Source of the DNA: Chloroflexota bacterium
GTDB lineage: Bacteria > Chloroflexota > Anaerolineae > Anaerolineales > UBA4823
Assembly: GCA_030613705.1 (NCBI GenBank)
Contig: JAUWLJ010000026.1
Location: forward strand, 1 to 11,997
Reading direction: 5' to 3'
DNA length: 11,997 nucleotides
In this document: positions 1 to 7,705 of the stretch, one piece after another
Layout: the number at the start of each line of letters is the position of its first letter
Position numbering within the stretch: the first letter of the stretch is position 1
Translations under genes and position numbers: made by a program
The notes under the pieces: generated by a model
Databases searched by the model: none
What the model was told of the DNA's origin: nothing
Seen by the model: only the letters and a program-made list of their open reading frames with translations

Positions 1-1360
1 TAAAACCATTTAATAAGGCTTCATTGACTTTGTCGAACATGGTGCGCGTGTCAATATAAGAGTCGATCCACCATCGAATGCGGAAGGTGATCGTCGAATC
101 TCCAAAATCCACAAACAACGCATCGATAGGCTTATCGAGCAAGACACCTTCCACATGTCGAACCGCCTCGATGGCTGCCTCGCGGGCAAGTTTGAGATCG
201 CTTTCGTAATCGATGCCCACTTCGATTTGCACCCGGTATCTCGGATCAGGGTAGGAGTAATTGACCACCTGGTCCTTAGCGATGGCGGAGTTGGGTACGA
301 TCACCAGGCGATTATCGCGGGTGCGGATGCGCGTGCTGCGAGTCCCAATTTCCACTACATCGCCCCAGGTGCCCAATCCGGATATCTCGATGCGGTCGCC
401 AACCCGGAAAGGCTGATCCAGTAGAATCAGAAAACCGGCGATAGCGTCCGACAGTGTATCCTGGGCGGCCAGGGAGATGGCCAGACCACCGATGCCCAAG
501 GCTGCTGCGAAGGCGGTGATATCGATGCCAAAGTAGCTGAGCATAATTGAGCCATAAGCGACCAGCAGCGTGGCTTCAGCAAGGCGCGTGACCACCATAT
601 AGATCGGACGCAGGCGTTGGACATCCTCCTCAGTCCTGTCGCGTCTCAAGAGAGCCTCTGTTCCAAATCCGACCGCCTTCCACAGGAAGATGGTGAGGAT
701 GGTTAGATAAGCGACAAAAAATACCTGATTGAGCAGTACTCTTAATCCCGAGCCGAGGAAATCCAATCTCGCCAGGCTGAGCTGCAGCGCTAGAGTCAGT
801 ACAAACCAGTTGATCTGCGGCCTGACCACCTCAAGAAATTCTTCGTCTGACTCGATTGAAGTTCGTTTAAGAATTTCTTTAAGACCCCGGTAGATGAGCC
901 GTTTGCCAGCGAAGTATAGAAGGATAAAAAACAGTATCGACAGAACAAGATTGATCCAATCCTCAATTGATAGACCCAAAAAGTAGATCTGGTCCCATCC
1001 GTTACTGGCGGTGAAGTCCGAGACCCATCGGGTGACGGGCCCTTCTATAGTGAAAAGCTCCTTAGCGGATGGTGGTTCATCCTCCTGTTCAACAACCGCG
1101 GCTGCCCCGGTCGGGGTTGGTGCAAATGGTGTGAAGGTCGGCAAGTCATCCGCTGGCTCAGTTTTTCCCGGTTCAGGTTCAGCGGTTGGCGGGACTGGTG
1201 TATCCTCTTGGCTTGGTCCAGGAGTATCGGTTTGTGGGACCGGTGTATCCTCTTGGATTGGTTCAGGGGTATCGGTTTGCGCAAAACCAATCCCGGCCAT
1301 CAATCCTGCCAGGGCGGTTAAAAATATTAATAGCGTTACTAGTTTAGGAATTCGTTTCAT
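1..1360 (-). CDS. MscS-family mechanosensitive ion channel with secreted Thr/Pro-rich N-terminus (3' end off window)
   Basis: The frame is open from ATG at 1360 to the left edge (about 453 residues), so the C-terminus is missing. MscS channels open under membrane tension to release solutes during osmotic downshock. Seen: a signal peptide (MKR, then a hydrophobic run, likely cleavage after GFA near residue 27), a Thr/Pro/Glu/Gln-rich linker to about residue 90 with a 15-residue tandem repeat, then several membrane segments. The pore helix reads FAAALGIGGLAISLAAQ, followed by DTLSDAIAGFLILLDQPFRVGDR, which matches the TM3 and beta-domain entry of MscS, and then VPNSAIAKDQVVNYS. A weak SD (AAGGGTGA, 1366-1373) precedes the ATG. 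It lies 173 bp after hypE on the same strand and has no functional link to the hydrogenase genes. Family assignment is confident; the exact subfamily is not known. Confidence 0.9.
   Translation of the reverse strand, partial: MKRIPKLVTLLIFLTALAGLMAGIGFAQTDTPEPIQEDTPVPQTDTPGPSQEDTPVPPTAEPEPGKTEPADDLPTFTPFAPTPTGAAAVVEQEDEPPSAKELFTIEGPVTRWVSDFTASNGWDQIYFLGLSIEDWINLVLSILFFILLYFAGKRLIYRGLKEILKRTSIESDEEFLEVVRPQINWFVLTLALQLSLARLDFLGSGLRVLLNQVFFVAYLTILTIFLWKAVGFGTEALLRRDRTEEDVQRLRPIYMVVTRLAEATLLVAYGSIMLSYFGIDITAFAAALGIGGLAISLAAQDTLSDAIAGFLILLDQPFRVGDRIEISGLGTWGDVVEIGTRSTRIRTRDNRLVIVPNSAIAKDQVVNYSYPDPRYRVQIEVGIDYESDLKLAREAAIEAVRHVEGVLLDKPIDALFVDFGDSTITFRIRWWIDSYIDTRTMFDKVNEALLNGF
1197..1286 (-). repeat. 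Two tandem copies of a 45-bp unit in the channel gene linker
   Basis: Copies at 1197-1241 and 1242-1286 match at 35 of their first 38 bases and diverge over the last 7. Each encodes 15 residues of the pattern DTPxPxQEDTPVPxT, so the frame is kept. The repeat lies in the extracytoplasmic linker just after the signal peptide and probably arose by in-frame duplication. Confidence 0.85.
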
Positions 1361-1533
1361 TGTAATCACCCTTAAACAGCTAGCTTGCAGCTATCGTTTG
1401 TCTCAAACAGAGGGTTGGATCAGTACAGTTTTCATGCCAGTTATCACCCCCAATTTTACACTGTCTTTCGATTTAATTTCGGTGGTGTGAGTATTTACCT
1501 ATGAATTTACCGATTCGGGATGTTAGCGTGCAC
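1361..1533. other. Gap between hypE and the channel gene
   Basis: This is the largest intergenic gap in the window. No strong rho-independent terminator for the hyp genes is visible. Two small perfect hairpins (5-bp stem, 3-nt loop) sit side by side at 1381-1393 (TAGCT/AGCTA) and 1396-1408 (GTTTG/CAAAC), in the leader of the channel gene. I could not place a convincing -35/-10 pair, although an independent promoter for the channel gene would be expected here. Confidence 0.5.
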
Positions 1534-2598
1534 TCAGCAGATGCGCGGCAGAAGCTCGCCAACGGGTAGAGCTACCACCCGCGATCCACCGATGCCTGTT
1601 TTAGCGAGAACCATCCCGGGATGGTCAGAGACCACTTGCCCAATCAGGACTGCATCCCGACCTAACGGGTGGCTGTGCATGGCAGCCAGCACCTCTTCGG
1701 CCACCTGACTCTTGACGATAGCGACCAGCTTGCCCTCATTGGCGACATACAACGGGTCCATGCCGAGCATCTCACAGGCGGCTTTGACTGCCGGACGGAG
1801 CGGGATTTTAGCCTCCTCAAAAGTGATCCCCAGCTGAGAAGATTTGGCCAACTCGTTGAGAGCCGCAGCTACGCCGCCGCGAGTCGCGTCACGAAGACAA
1901 TGGATATCGAGGCTGGCTGCCAGCATGGTTTCTACCAGTTCATGGAGTGGGGAGGTGTCGCTGACGATGCGGGTTTCGAATTCCAGGCCCTCACGCACAG
2001 ACATGATCGCCATGCCATGGTCGCCTACTGTTCCGCTGACGATGACAACATCGCCTGCCTGTGCATTTTCTGGGGCGATAGCTACCTCAGCCGGGATCAA
2101 CCCAATCCCAGTGGTGTTGATATAAAGCCCATCACCATGACCCTTATTGACGACCTTGGTGTCACCCGTAACCACCAGTACATTTGCTGTTTGACAGGCC
2201 GCCGAGAAGGCAGTTGTGATCTCCCCCAGGGTTTCCATGGGCAAGCCTTCCTCCAAGATGAAACCGGCACTCAAGAAGAGCGGTTGGGCACCGGTCATCG
2301 CCAGGTCGTTGACAGTGCCATAAACTGCCAGCTCACCAATATTGCCGCCCGGGAAGATCAGCGGATTGACAACGAAGGAATCGGTGCTGAAAGCCACCCG
2401 GGTTGGATATTGATCGAGTTCTAACACGGCCGCATCCCCCAGCTGGTTTAAAGCCTCGTTACCCAGCAGTGGCAGGAACATGTGGTGGATTAAATCACTC
2501 ATCATCTTGCCGCCGCTGCCATGCCCCATGACGATTGTCGGGTAATTTTGCAGGGGCAGCGGACAGGTCCAATTGCTGATATTGAGCTGATCCTTCAT
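1534..2598 (-). CDS. hypE: HypE, hydrogenase cyanide-forming dehydratase
   Basis: HypE receives a carbamoyl group from HypF on its C-terminal cysteine and dehydrates it with ATP to a thiocyanate, the CN source for the Fe(CN)2CO centre of [NiFe] hydrogenases. At 354 residues it is near the usual family length. Seen: the PurM-like N-terminal glycine-rich motif [14 protein letters not shown] (residues 24-37), the [23 protein letters not shown] stretch, VTGDTKVV, and a C-terminus ending exactly in PRIC, the modified tail of functional HypE. The ATG overlaps the hypD stop as ATGA, so the two are probably translationally coupled. It is the last gene of the maturation block. Nothing appears broken. 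Confidence 0.97.
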   Translation of the reverse strand: MKDQLNISNWTCPLPLQNYPTIVMGHGSGGKMMSDLIHHMFLPLLGNEALNQLGDAAVLELDQYPTRVAFSTDSFVVNPLIFPGGNIGELAVYGTVNDLAMTGAQPLFLSAGFILEEGLPMETLGEITTAFSAACQTANVLVVTGDTKVVNKGHGDGLYINTTGIGLIPAEVAIAPENAQAGDVVIVSGTVGDHGMAIMSVREGLEFETRIVSDTSPLHELVETMLAASLDIHCLRDATRGGVAAALNELAKSSQLGITFEEAKIPLRPAVKAACEMLGMDPLYVANEGKLVAIVKSQVAEEVLAAMHSHPLGRDAVLIGQVVSDHPGMVLAKTGIGGSRVVALPVGELLPRIC

Positions 2599-3716
2599 TG
2601 GGTCATCTCATTTTCACCCAGGTGGATTGCATAGCGACCATACTGGTAATAGGCTGCACAGGCGCCTTCCGAGGAGACCATCGTGGCGCCCAATGGATTT
2701 TGGGGTGTGCACTGTTTTCCAAACGCTGAACATTCATTAGGTTTTTTCAACCCCTGCAGGATCAGCCCGCTGATACAAACGCTCGGTTCCTGGGGAGCGA
2801 TGGTCTGTATCTCGGGGAAGCGCAGCTCCGCGTCGAAATCAGCGTATGCCTTTTGCAAACGGTAGCCACTTTGCGGGATGACCCCGATGCCGCGCCAGGC
2901 ACGGTCAGTGCGTTCGAAAACCTGGTTGATGATGTCTTGCGCGGGCAGGTTGCCACCCTGCACTACCGATCTGGCATAAGCGTTTTCGACCTCCGCCCGG
3001 CCATCCTCAAGCTGCTGTACACACATCAGCAGCGCTCGGGCGATGTCCACCGGTTCGAAGCCCATCACTACAATTGGGACCTGGTATTTCTCCACCAGTT
3101 GTTCGTATTCCCAATAACCCATCACCGTGCAAACATGCCCGGCTGCCAGGAAGGCATTTACCTGCACATCTGGTGATTCCATCAAGGCGGTCAGGGCGGA
3201 GGGGACGGTGACGTGGGAGACCAGCATGGCGAAATTTTCGATGGCCTGGTTTTTAGCCTGCATCACAGCCATGGCATTCGCAGGTGCAGTGGTCTCGAAC
3301 CCGATACCGAAGAACACGATAGTCTTATCTGGGTTTTGACTGGCAATTTTGAGTGCATCGAGCGGGGAGTAGACGATACGTACATCACCCCCCTCGGCTT
3401 TAACGCTGAAAAGATCTCGTTCTGAACCCGGTACTCGCAGCATGTCCCCGTAGGAGGTGAAGATGATCTCCGGACGGGACGCCAGGGCGATGGCTTTGTC
3501 GATCAACTCCAGCGGGGTGACGCACACCGGGCATCCGGGCCCATGGATCAGATCGATTTCAGGAGGCAGCAGCTGGTCGAGTCCACTTTTGATGATCGAG
3601 TGGGTTTGACCACCGCAGACCTCCATGATCTTCCAGGGACGGGTTACGGTCTGGTTGATCTCATCCAGCAATTTTCGGGTCAAGTCGCCATCCCGGTATT
3701 CATCGAGGTACTTCAT
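2595..3716 (-). CDS. hypD: HypD, Fe-S scaffold for hydrogenase Fe(CN)2CO assembly
   Basis: HypD with HypC forms the scaffold on which the iron of the [NiFe] site receives CN and CO ligands. At 373 residues it has the normal length. Seen: the conserved [11 protein letters not shown] motif with C34, the [11 protein letters not shown] motif with C62 and C65 (redox/iron-holding cysteines), GIGFETTAP, and the C-terminal cysteine set ([27 protein letters not shown]) that binds the [4Fe-4S] cluster. The ATG start overlaps the hypC stop as ATGA, and its own stop overlaps the hypE start the same way, so hypC-hypD-hypE form a coupled trio. All key residues are present. Confidence 0.97.
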   Translation of the reverse strand: MKYLDEYRDGDLTRKLLDEINQTVTRPWKIMEVCGGQTHSIIKSGLDQLLPPEIDLIHGPGCPVCVTPLELIDKAIALASRPEIIFTSYGDMLRVPGSERDLFSVKAEGGDVRIVYSPLDALKIASQNPDKTIVFFGIGFETTAPANAMAVMQAKNQAIENFAMLVSHVTVPSALTALMESPDVQVNAFLAAGHVCTVMGYWEYEQLVEKYQVPIVVMGFEPVDIARALLMCVQQLEDGRAEVENAYARSVVQGGNLPAQDIINQVFERTDRAWRGIGVIPQSGYRLQKAYADFDAELRFPEIQTIAPQEPSVCISGLILQGLKKPNECSAFGKQCTPQNPLGATMVSSEGACAAYYQYGRYAIHLGENEMTQ

Positions 3717-3979
3717 ACCTGCAGCCCTTGATCGAGTTCTGGCAGTTCGTCGGCCAGCATTTCCATCTCGCGCAGCATCTCTAAAGTGCGCTGGGCTTCC
3801 TCCTCATCCAGCTGGCTGATGCCGAAACCGACGTGGATGATCGTGTATTCTCCAACCTGGATGTCGGGCAAGAATTCCAGGCAGGCTTCTTTAATCACAC
3901 CACCAAAATCCACTTTGCCCATTTTCATATCATTCGCCTGATAAATTTCAACTACCTTACCGGGAATTCCTAAACACAT
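3713..3979 (-). CDS. hypC: HypC/HupF-family hydrogenase chaperone
   Basis: HypC is a small chaperone that binds HypD and then the immature large subunit while the iron centre is transferred. At 88 residues it has the typical size. It begins [12 protein letters not shown], with the essential Cys2 exposed after removal of Met1, and carries [15 protein letters not shown], the other family signature. A clear SD (AAGGAGAG, 3986-3993) lies 6 nt before the ATG. It follows hypF after 57 nt, the only real gap within hypB-hypE, and overlaps hypD by 4 nt. The likely client is the MvhA product encoded upstream in the same block. Confidence 0.96.
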   Translation of the reverse strand: MCLGIPGKVVEIYQANDMKMGKVDFGGVIKEACLEFLPDIQVGEYTIIHVGFGISQLDEEEAQRTLEMLREMEMLADELPELDQGLQV

Positions 3980-4036
3980 TTTTAGCTCTCCTTTCTGTAA
4001 TTAACTCTAAGCTTAACCAATAAGCCAATGGTTTGA

Positions 4037-6388
4037 TTATAAATCCAATTTATTCATGGCGATCACAGCCTGTCCAAGGGAGATACCGCCATCATTGGAC
4101 GGCACCTGGTGGTGCCGGAAAACGGTGAATCCATCCTTTTGTAAGAGGTGGATGGATTTCTTGAGTAAGGTCATGTTCTGCCACACACCGCCATTGAGGG
4201 CTACTTCTTCGATCCCCGTCTGAGTGCGAACTTTTTGACAGACACGGTGTAACAATCCGGCGAGTGTGTTGTGGAAACGACCGGCGAGTGTCGGTAAGGG
4301 CACATTTGCTCGCAGATCGCTGAGCATCGCCTGGAACATTGGGGATGGATTGAGAATTTTACCCTCAATCGCAAATGGATAGCTACCCGTTTCATCCTGA
4401 TCTACCAGGGATTCAAGTTCGATCGCGGCCTGGGCTTGATAATTCACGGTATGACGAACACCCAAGAGGGAAGAGACTGCGTCAAATAAGCGACCCATGC
4501 TGGAAGTAAGCGGGGCGTTGACACGGTTAGTGATCTGGCGTAGAAGCAGGCCCAGCGGATCCCCGGCGGTTGTGGACAGCTGTCTGGCGTGTATAACCGG
4601 AGGAATATCATCTTCCCATTCTATGCCGGCATGCTGCAGGTGGGCGAGAGCGATACGCCAGGGCTCACGAATGGCTAGATCGCCACCAGGAAGAGCTATA
4701 TATGCCAGGTGGTAGAGGCGCTCATAGGCAACATAATCTGCGAGCAGGATTTCACCGCCCCAGATAGCGCCATCCTCGCCAAAACCGGTGCCATCCAGAG
4801 AAAGGCCAATGACAGGACGATCTCCGGGGTGCTCATTCTCCGCCAGGCAGGCAGCCAGGTGAGCATGGTGATGCTGCACTCCGATGGCCGGTAAAGACTC
4901 CCTATCCGCTCGTTCGAGGGCGTAACGAGTGGCGAGGTAATCGGGGTGCAGGTCGTAGGCGATAGCCTGGGGCTCAATGCGGAACAGACGCTCGTAGTGG
5001 CGGATGCCATCTTCAAAGGCGCGCAAGGTCTCGTAATTCTCCAGATCGCCAATGTGGTGACTGATGAAGGCGTAGTGTTCCCGGGTCAGGCAGAAAGTAT
5101 TTTTTAATTCTGGCCCGGTAGCCAGGAGTTGGGGCATATCCCAGCGCAGCTGGACCGGATTAGGAGCGTATCCCCGCGCCCGGCGAAGTGGAATTTCTGA
5201 TGGTTGACGATCTGGATTGGATGAATCCACCTCCCGCGCTTCCGGATTGTATATTCTGAAAACTGAATCATCACAGCGGGTCTGGATATCCCGGTCGTGC
5301 ATCAGGAAGGCGTCAGCCAATTCGCCCAAACGCTGCCGGGCTTCATCGTTGCCGGTGGCGATGGGTTCCTCGCTCAGGTTGCCGCTGGTCATCACCAGGG
5401 CATTGGGGAAACCGGGTTCACGTTCCAGCAGTAAGGAGGGCCGGGGAGGGTAGGGCCGCATCCCCCCCAGAGTCGTTGGGGTGGGCGCCACCTGGGGGAC
5501 GATCGGGGAGTCCGGACGTTTGTCGAGGATGACGACCGGGCGCTGGCGTGAGACAAGCAGGTCTCGTTCGGATTGATTGAGATAGCAGTGCTGCAGCACA
5601 CTTTCCAGGTCGGGCACCATCAATGCGAAGGGTTTGTCGACGCGCAGTTTGCGGCGGCGCAATTCTTCCACCGCCCGGGAATTGGCAGCATCGCAAGCCA
5701 GGTGGAAACCACCCAGCCCTTTGATGGCGATGATCTCCCCTTGAGCAAGCGTGCGGCGGGTTTCTCGAATGGCTTCTGACTGGTGAAAATCTTCCCCAGA
5801 GAGGCTGTCCTTGGTTTCAAGCCAGACATGAGGTCCGCAGTCTGGGCAGGCTACCGGCTGGGCGTGAAAACGACGGTCAAGCGGATCGTCATATTCGGAG
5901 GCGCAAGCCGCACACATCTCGAAGATCCCCATCGTGGTTTTGGGACGGTCGTAAGGGATATCCTTGATGATCGTGAAGCGAGGGCCGCAGTTCGTGCAGT
6001 TAATGAAGGGATAGCGATAGCGCCGGTCGCCCGGATCAAACAATTCCTCCAGGCAGTCTGGGCAGATGCTGACATCGGGGGATATGGGGATGAAATCGCC
6101 GGATTTACCTTCAGAGTGGACGATCTCAAAAGTAGAGAATCCGTTGGCGGGGATCCAGTCTACATGAAACGAATCAATTCGTGAGAGGGGGGGCGCTTCT
6201 GCGCGCAGGGCGTTGAGGAATGCCTCCAGATCCCCCTGTGGACCGTCCACCTCGATATCCACTCCGGCAGAGGTGTTGCGTACCCATCCATTAAGCGCCA
6301 GGCGAGCTGCCAGTCCATACACGAAGGGTCGAAACCCTACCCCCTGGACGATGCCAGTGATGTGGATCCGTACGCCTTTCGATGTCAT
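4037..6388 (-). CDS. hypF: HypF carbamoyltransferase
   Basis: HypF turns carbamoyl phosphate and ATP into a carbamoyl-adenylate and passes the carbamoyl group to HypE. The 783 residues have the full architecture. There is an acylphosphatase domain (about 1-93; GIVQGVGFRPFV with R20, and N38). Two zinc-finger-like units follow, with C109/C112/C131/C134 and C159/C162/C181/C184, then a YrdC-like domain (about 205-395; KGLGGFHLACDA, VMTSGNLSEEPI) and a Kae1-like domain with VQHHHAHLAA (H506-H510), LSLDGTGFGEDG and NGGVWQN. The ATG overlaps the hypB stop as ATGA. Odd point: at residues 307-320 the usual family motif (about GVMLPYTPLHHLL) reads LGGMRPYPPRPSLL, with several changes toward G/C-rich codons. 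This could be divergence or local sequence error. The frame is intact. Confidence 0.96.
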   Translation of the reverse strand: MTSKGVRIHITGIVQGVGFRPFVYGLAARLALNGWVRNTSAGVDIEVDGPQGDLEAFLNALRAEAPPLSRIDSFHVDWIPANGFSTFEIVHSEGKSGDFIPISPDVSICPDCLEELFDPGDRRYRYPFINCTNCGPRFTIIKDIPYDRPKTTMGIFEMCAACASEYDDPLDRRFHAQPVACPDCGPHVWLETKDSLSGEDFHQSEAIRETRRTLAQGEIIAIKGLGGFHLACDAANSRAVEELRRRKLRVDKPFALMVPDLESVLQHCYLNQSERDLLVSRQRPVVILDKRPDSPIVPQVAPTPTTLGGMRPYPPRPSLLLEREPGFPNALVMTSGNLSEEPIATGNDEARQRLGELADAFLMHDRDIQTRCDDSVFRIYNPEAREVDSSNPDRQPSEIPLRRARGYAPNPVQLRWDMPQLLATGPELKNTFCLTREHYAFISHHIGDLENYETLRAFEDGIRHYERLFRIEPQAIAYDLHPDYLATRYALERADRESLPAIGVQHHHAHLAACLAENEHPGDRPVIGLSLDGTGFGEDGAIWGGEILLADYVAYERLYHLAYIALPGGDLAIREPWRIALAHLQHAGIEWEDDIPPVIHARQLSTTAGDPLGLLLRQITNRVNAPLTSSMGRLFDAVSSLLGVRHTVNYQAQAAIELESLVDQDETGSYPFAIEGKILNPSPMFQAMLSDLRANVPLPTLAGRFHNTLAGLLHRVCQKVRTQTGIEEVALNGGVWQNMTLLKKSIHLLQKDGFTVFRHHQVPSNDGGISLGQAVIAMNKLDL

Positions 6389-7062
6389 CTATCTGTATCA
6401 GCAGGGTTGTGGCTTGCTACCTTTTTCTGCAGCCAGGTCAGCCAGGCTTCAAGCCCTTCACCTGTGCGGCAGGATATTTGGAAAGTTACCAGGCCAGGGT
6501 TGAGCACCTCAACACCCCGTTGGAAGTATTCCATGTCGAAGTCAATGTATGGCATGAGGTCGATCTTGTTGATCACCAGAGCATCAACACCCCGGTACAT
6601 AGTGGGGTATTTATAAGGTTTGTCGTCTCCCTCCGGGATGGAGGCGATCAGCACATTCTGGTGAGTACCCAATTTAAAGGACGCCGGGCAAATAAGATTA
6701 CCAACATTTTCAACCATCAGAAGATCGTATTTGGTCAAATCAAGCTGGTTGAGGGCACCCTGGAACATGACTGCGTCGAGATGACACTCACCGCCAGTGT
6801 TGATCTGGACTGCTTCAGCGCCTGCAGCGGCAGCCCGATCGGCATCGATACTGGTGGCAATATCGCCATCGACAACTGCCAGATTGAGCTGGCCGGATAA
6901 GCGTTTTATGGTGTGTTCGATGAGGGAGGTTTTTCCTGCCCCAGGGGAGGCCATCAGGTTGATGGTATACAAATTTGCGGCTTCCAGGCGGCTGCGATTC
7001 TCTTCTGCCAACCGGTCGTTTGCACTTAAAATATTTTCGACTACAGGCATTCGCTGCTTCAC
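6385..7062 (-). CDS. hypB: HypB, GTPase for nickel insertion
   Basis: HypB is a SIMIBI-class GTPase that, with HypA, delivers nickel to the hydrogenase large subunit. At 225 residues it is a short form: it lacks the N-terminal CxxCGC nickel site and has no His-rich stretch, so it should not store nickel. Seen: P-loop ASPGAGKTS (residues 38-46), VDGDIATSIDADR, the G-domain metal site C93-H94 in GGECHLDA with C125 in ENVGNLICPA, and NKID (165-168). The start is GTG at 7062, backed by an SD (GGTGGAG, 7070-7076) 7 nt away; the ATG at codon 5 is too far from it. No hypA lies beside it, which is unusual because hypA and hypB are often neighbours. Confidence 0.96.
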   Translation of the reverse strand: MKQRMPVVENILSANDRLAEENRSRLEAANLYTINLMASPGAGKTSLIEHTIKRLSGQLNLAVVDGDIATSIDADRAAAAGAEAVQINTGGECHLDAVMFQGALNQLDLTKYDLLMVENVGNLICPASFKLGTHQNVLIASIPEGDDKPYKYPTMYRGVDALVINKIDLMPYIDFDMEYFQRGVEVLNPGLVTFQISCRTGEGLEAWLTWLQKKVASHNPADTDR

Positions 7063-7107
7063 AATTTAACTCCACCGACAAAATATCGATAATTGGATGA
7101 GTCAATA

Positions 7108-7632
7108 TTATAAAGGTTCTAGCGAAAACTGTGTGGCGATCTTCCAAGATGCAGTTTGCACAGCCTGCGCAGTCTCGGGTGATAACCCTGGCTCAATCCT
7201 TTGCGGCAAAATCCCTACATCGCAAACCACTACAGTAACTTTGACCTGACACTGGTCCTGCAGTTCCCGCAACATATTTGATGTTGGCACCTGGTGTAAG
7301 GAAAAATCATCGATTTTAGTAGCTGGTAGTTCGTCGGCAGAGATAACTTTCACTTCGCCGATCCGCTGCCCCCAATCTACGGCATCTACAATCACGATTT
7401 CGTTTGGCAGGACATCTCCCAAGATCAGTGTAAATAACAGCTTGCGTACACCAGTACCTACATCCATCACGTAGATCTCATCTGGGATGGCATAATCACG
7501 CAGGAGTGATTCCACAACTGCAGGACCGAAACCATCATCTCCAAAAAGGACATTGCCAACTCCCAGGACGAGAACTCGTGCCTGGCAAAAAGCTGGCAAA
7601 CTGTCAAGGTCTAAGGATTGTTCAATATCCAT
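7108..7632 (-). CDS. [NiFe]-hydrogenase maturation endopeptidase (HyaD/HycI family)
   Basis: This protease removes the C-terminal extension of the large subunit after nickel insertion, here most likely the tail of MvhA. From ATG at 7632 it has 175 residues, typical of the family. Seen: VLVLGVGNVLFGDDGFGPAV near the N-terminus with the metal-binding acidic position (D32/D33; family Glu/Asp), VIVDAVDWG with D83/D86, and SLHQVP with H113, matching the three nickel-sensing ligands of HybD-like proteases. The same frame stays open to a TTG at 7725 inside the end of mvhA (preceded by GGTGA). I prefer the ATG because the upstream segment would cover a strong stem-loop and resembles no family sequence, although the SD before the ATG is poor. 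hypB follows after 45 nt. Confidence 0.9.
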   Translation of the reverse strand: MDIEQSLDLDSLPAFCQARVLVLGVGNVLFGDDGFGPAVVESLLRDYAIPDEIYVMDVGTGVRKLLFTLILGDVLPNEIVIVDAVDWGQRIGEVKVISADELPATKIDDFSLHQVPTSNMLRELQDQCQVKVTVVVCDVGILPQRIEPGLSPETAQAVQTASWKIATQFSLEPL

Positions 7633-7658
7633 TGCGCTTCGTTGTCCATAGAGAGAAA

Positions 7659-7689
7659 CCCCAGGGATTGGTTTACCCTCTCCCTGGGG
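7659..7689 (-). promoter_or_regulatory. Intercistronic stem-loop after mvhA
   Basis: A perfect 9-bp, GC-rich stem (CCCCAGGGA at 7659-7667, its complement at 7681-7689) with a 13-nt loop lies in the 73-nt gap between the mvhA stop and the endopeptidase ATG. On the transcribed strand it is followed by a pyrimidine-rich stretch (TTTCTCTCT), not a real U-tract. It could be a partial terminator or a 3'-end stabiliser that keeps structural-gene mRNA more abundant than maturation-gene mRNA. The role is inferred; the stem itself is plain. Confidence 0.65.
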
Positions 7690-7705
7690 GGTCGATCTGC
7701 CTGCC

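Noticed and set aside
1011..1490. 159-codon plus-strand frame opposite the channel gene start
   Set aside because: It is low-complexity Gly/Ser/Val sequence mirroring the Thr/Pro repeat on the minus strand, which has signal peptide and channel domains in frame.
1669..2424. 251-codon plus-strand frame opposite hypE
   Set aside because: It is antisense to an intact hypE with full family motifs. It shows no domain and has no SD that I could see.
3980..4036. Terminator in the hypF-hypC gap
   Set aside because: Only a 5-bp AACCA/TGGTT stem is possible, without a U-tract, and hypC has its own strong SD, so the gap looks like a simple operon spacer.
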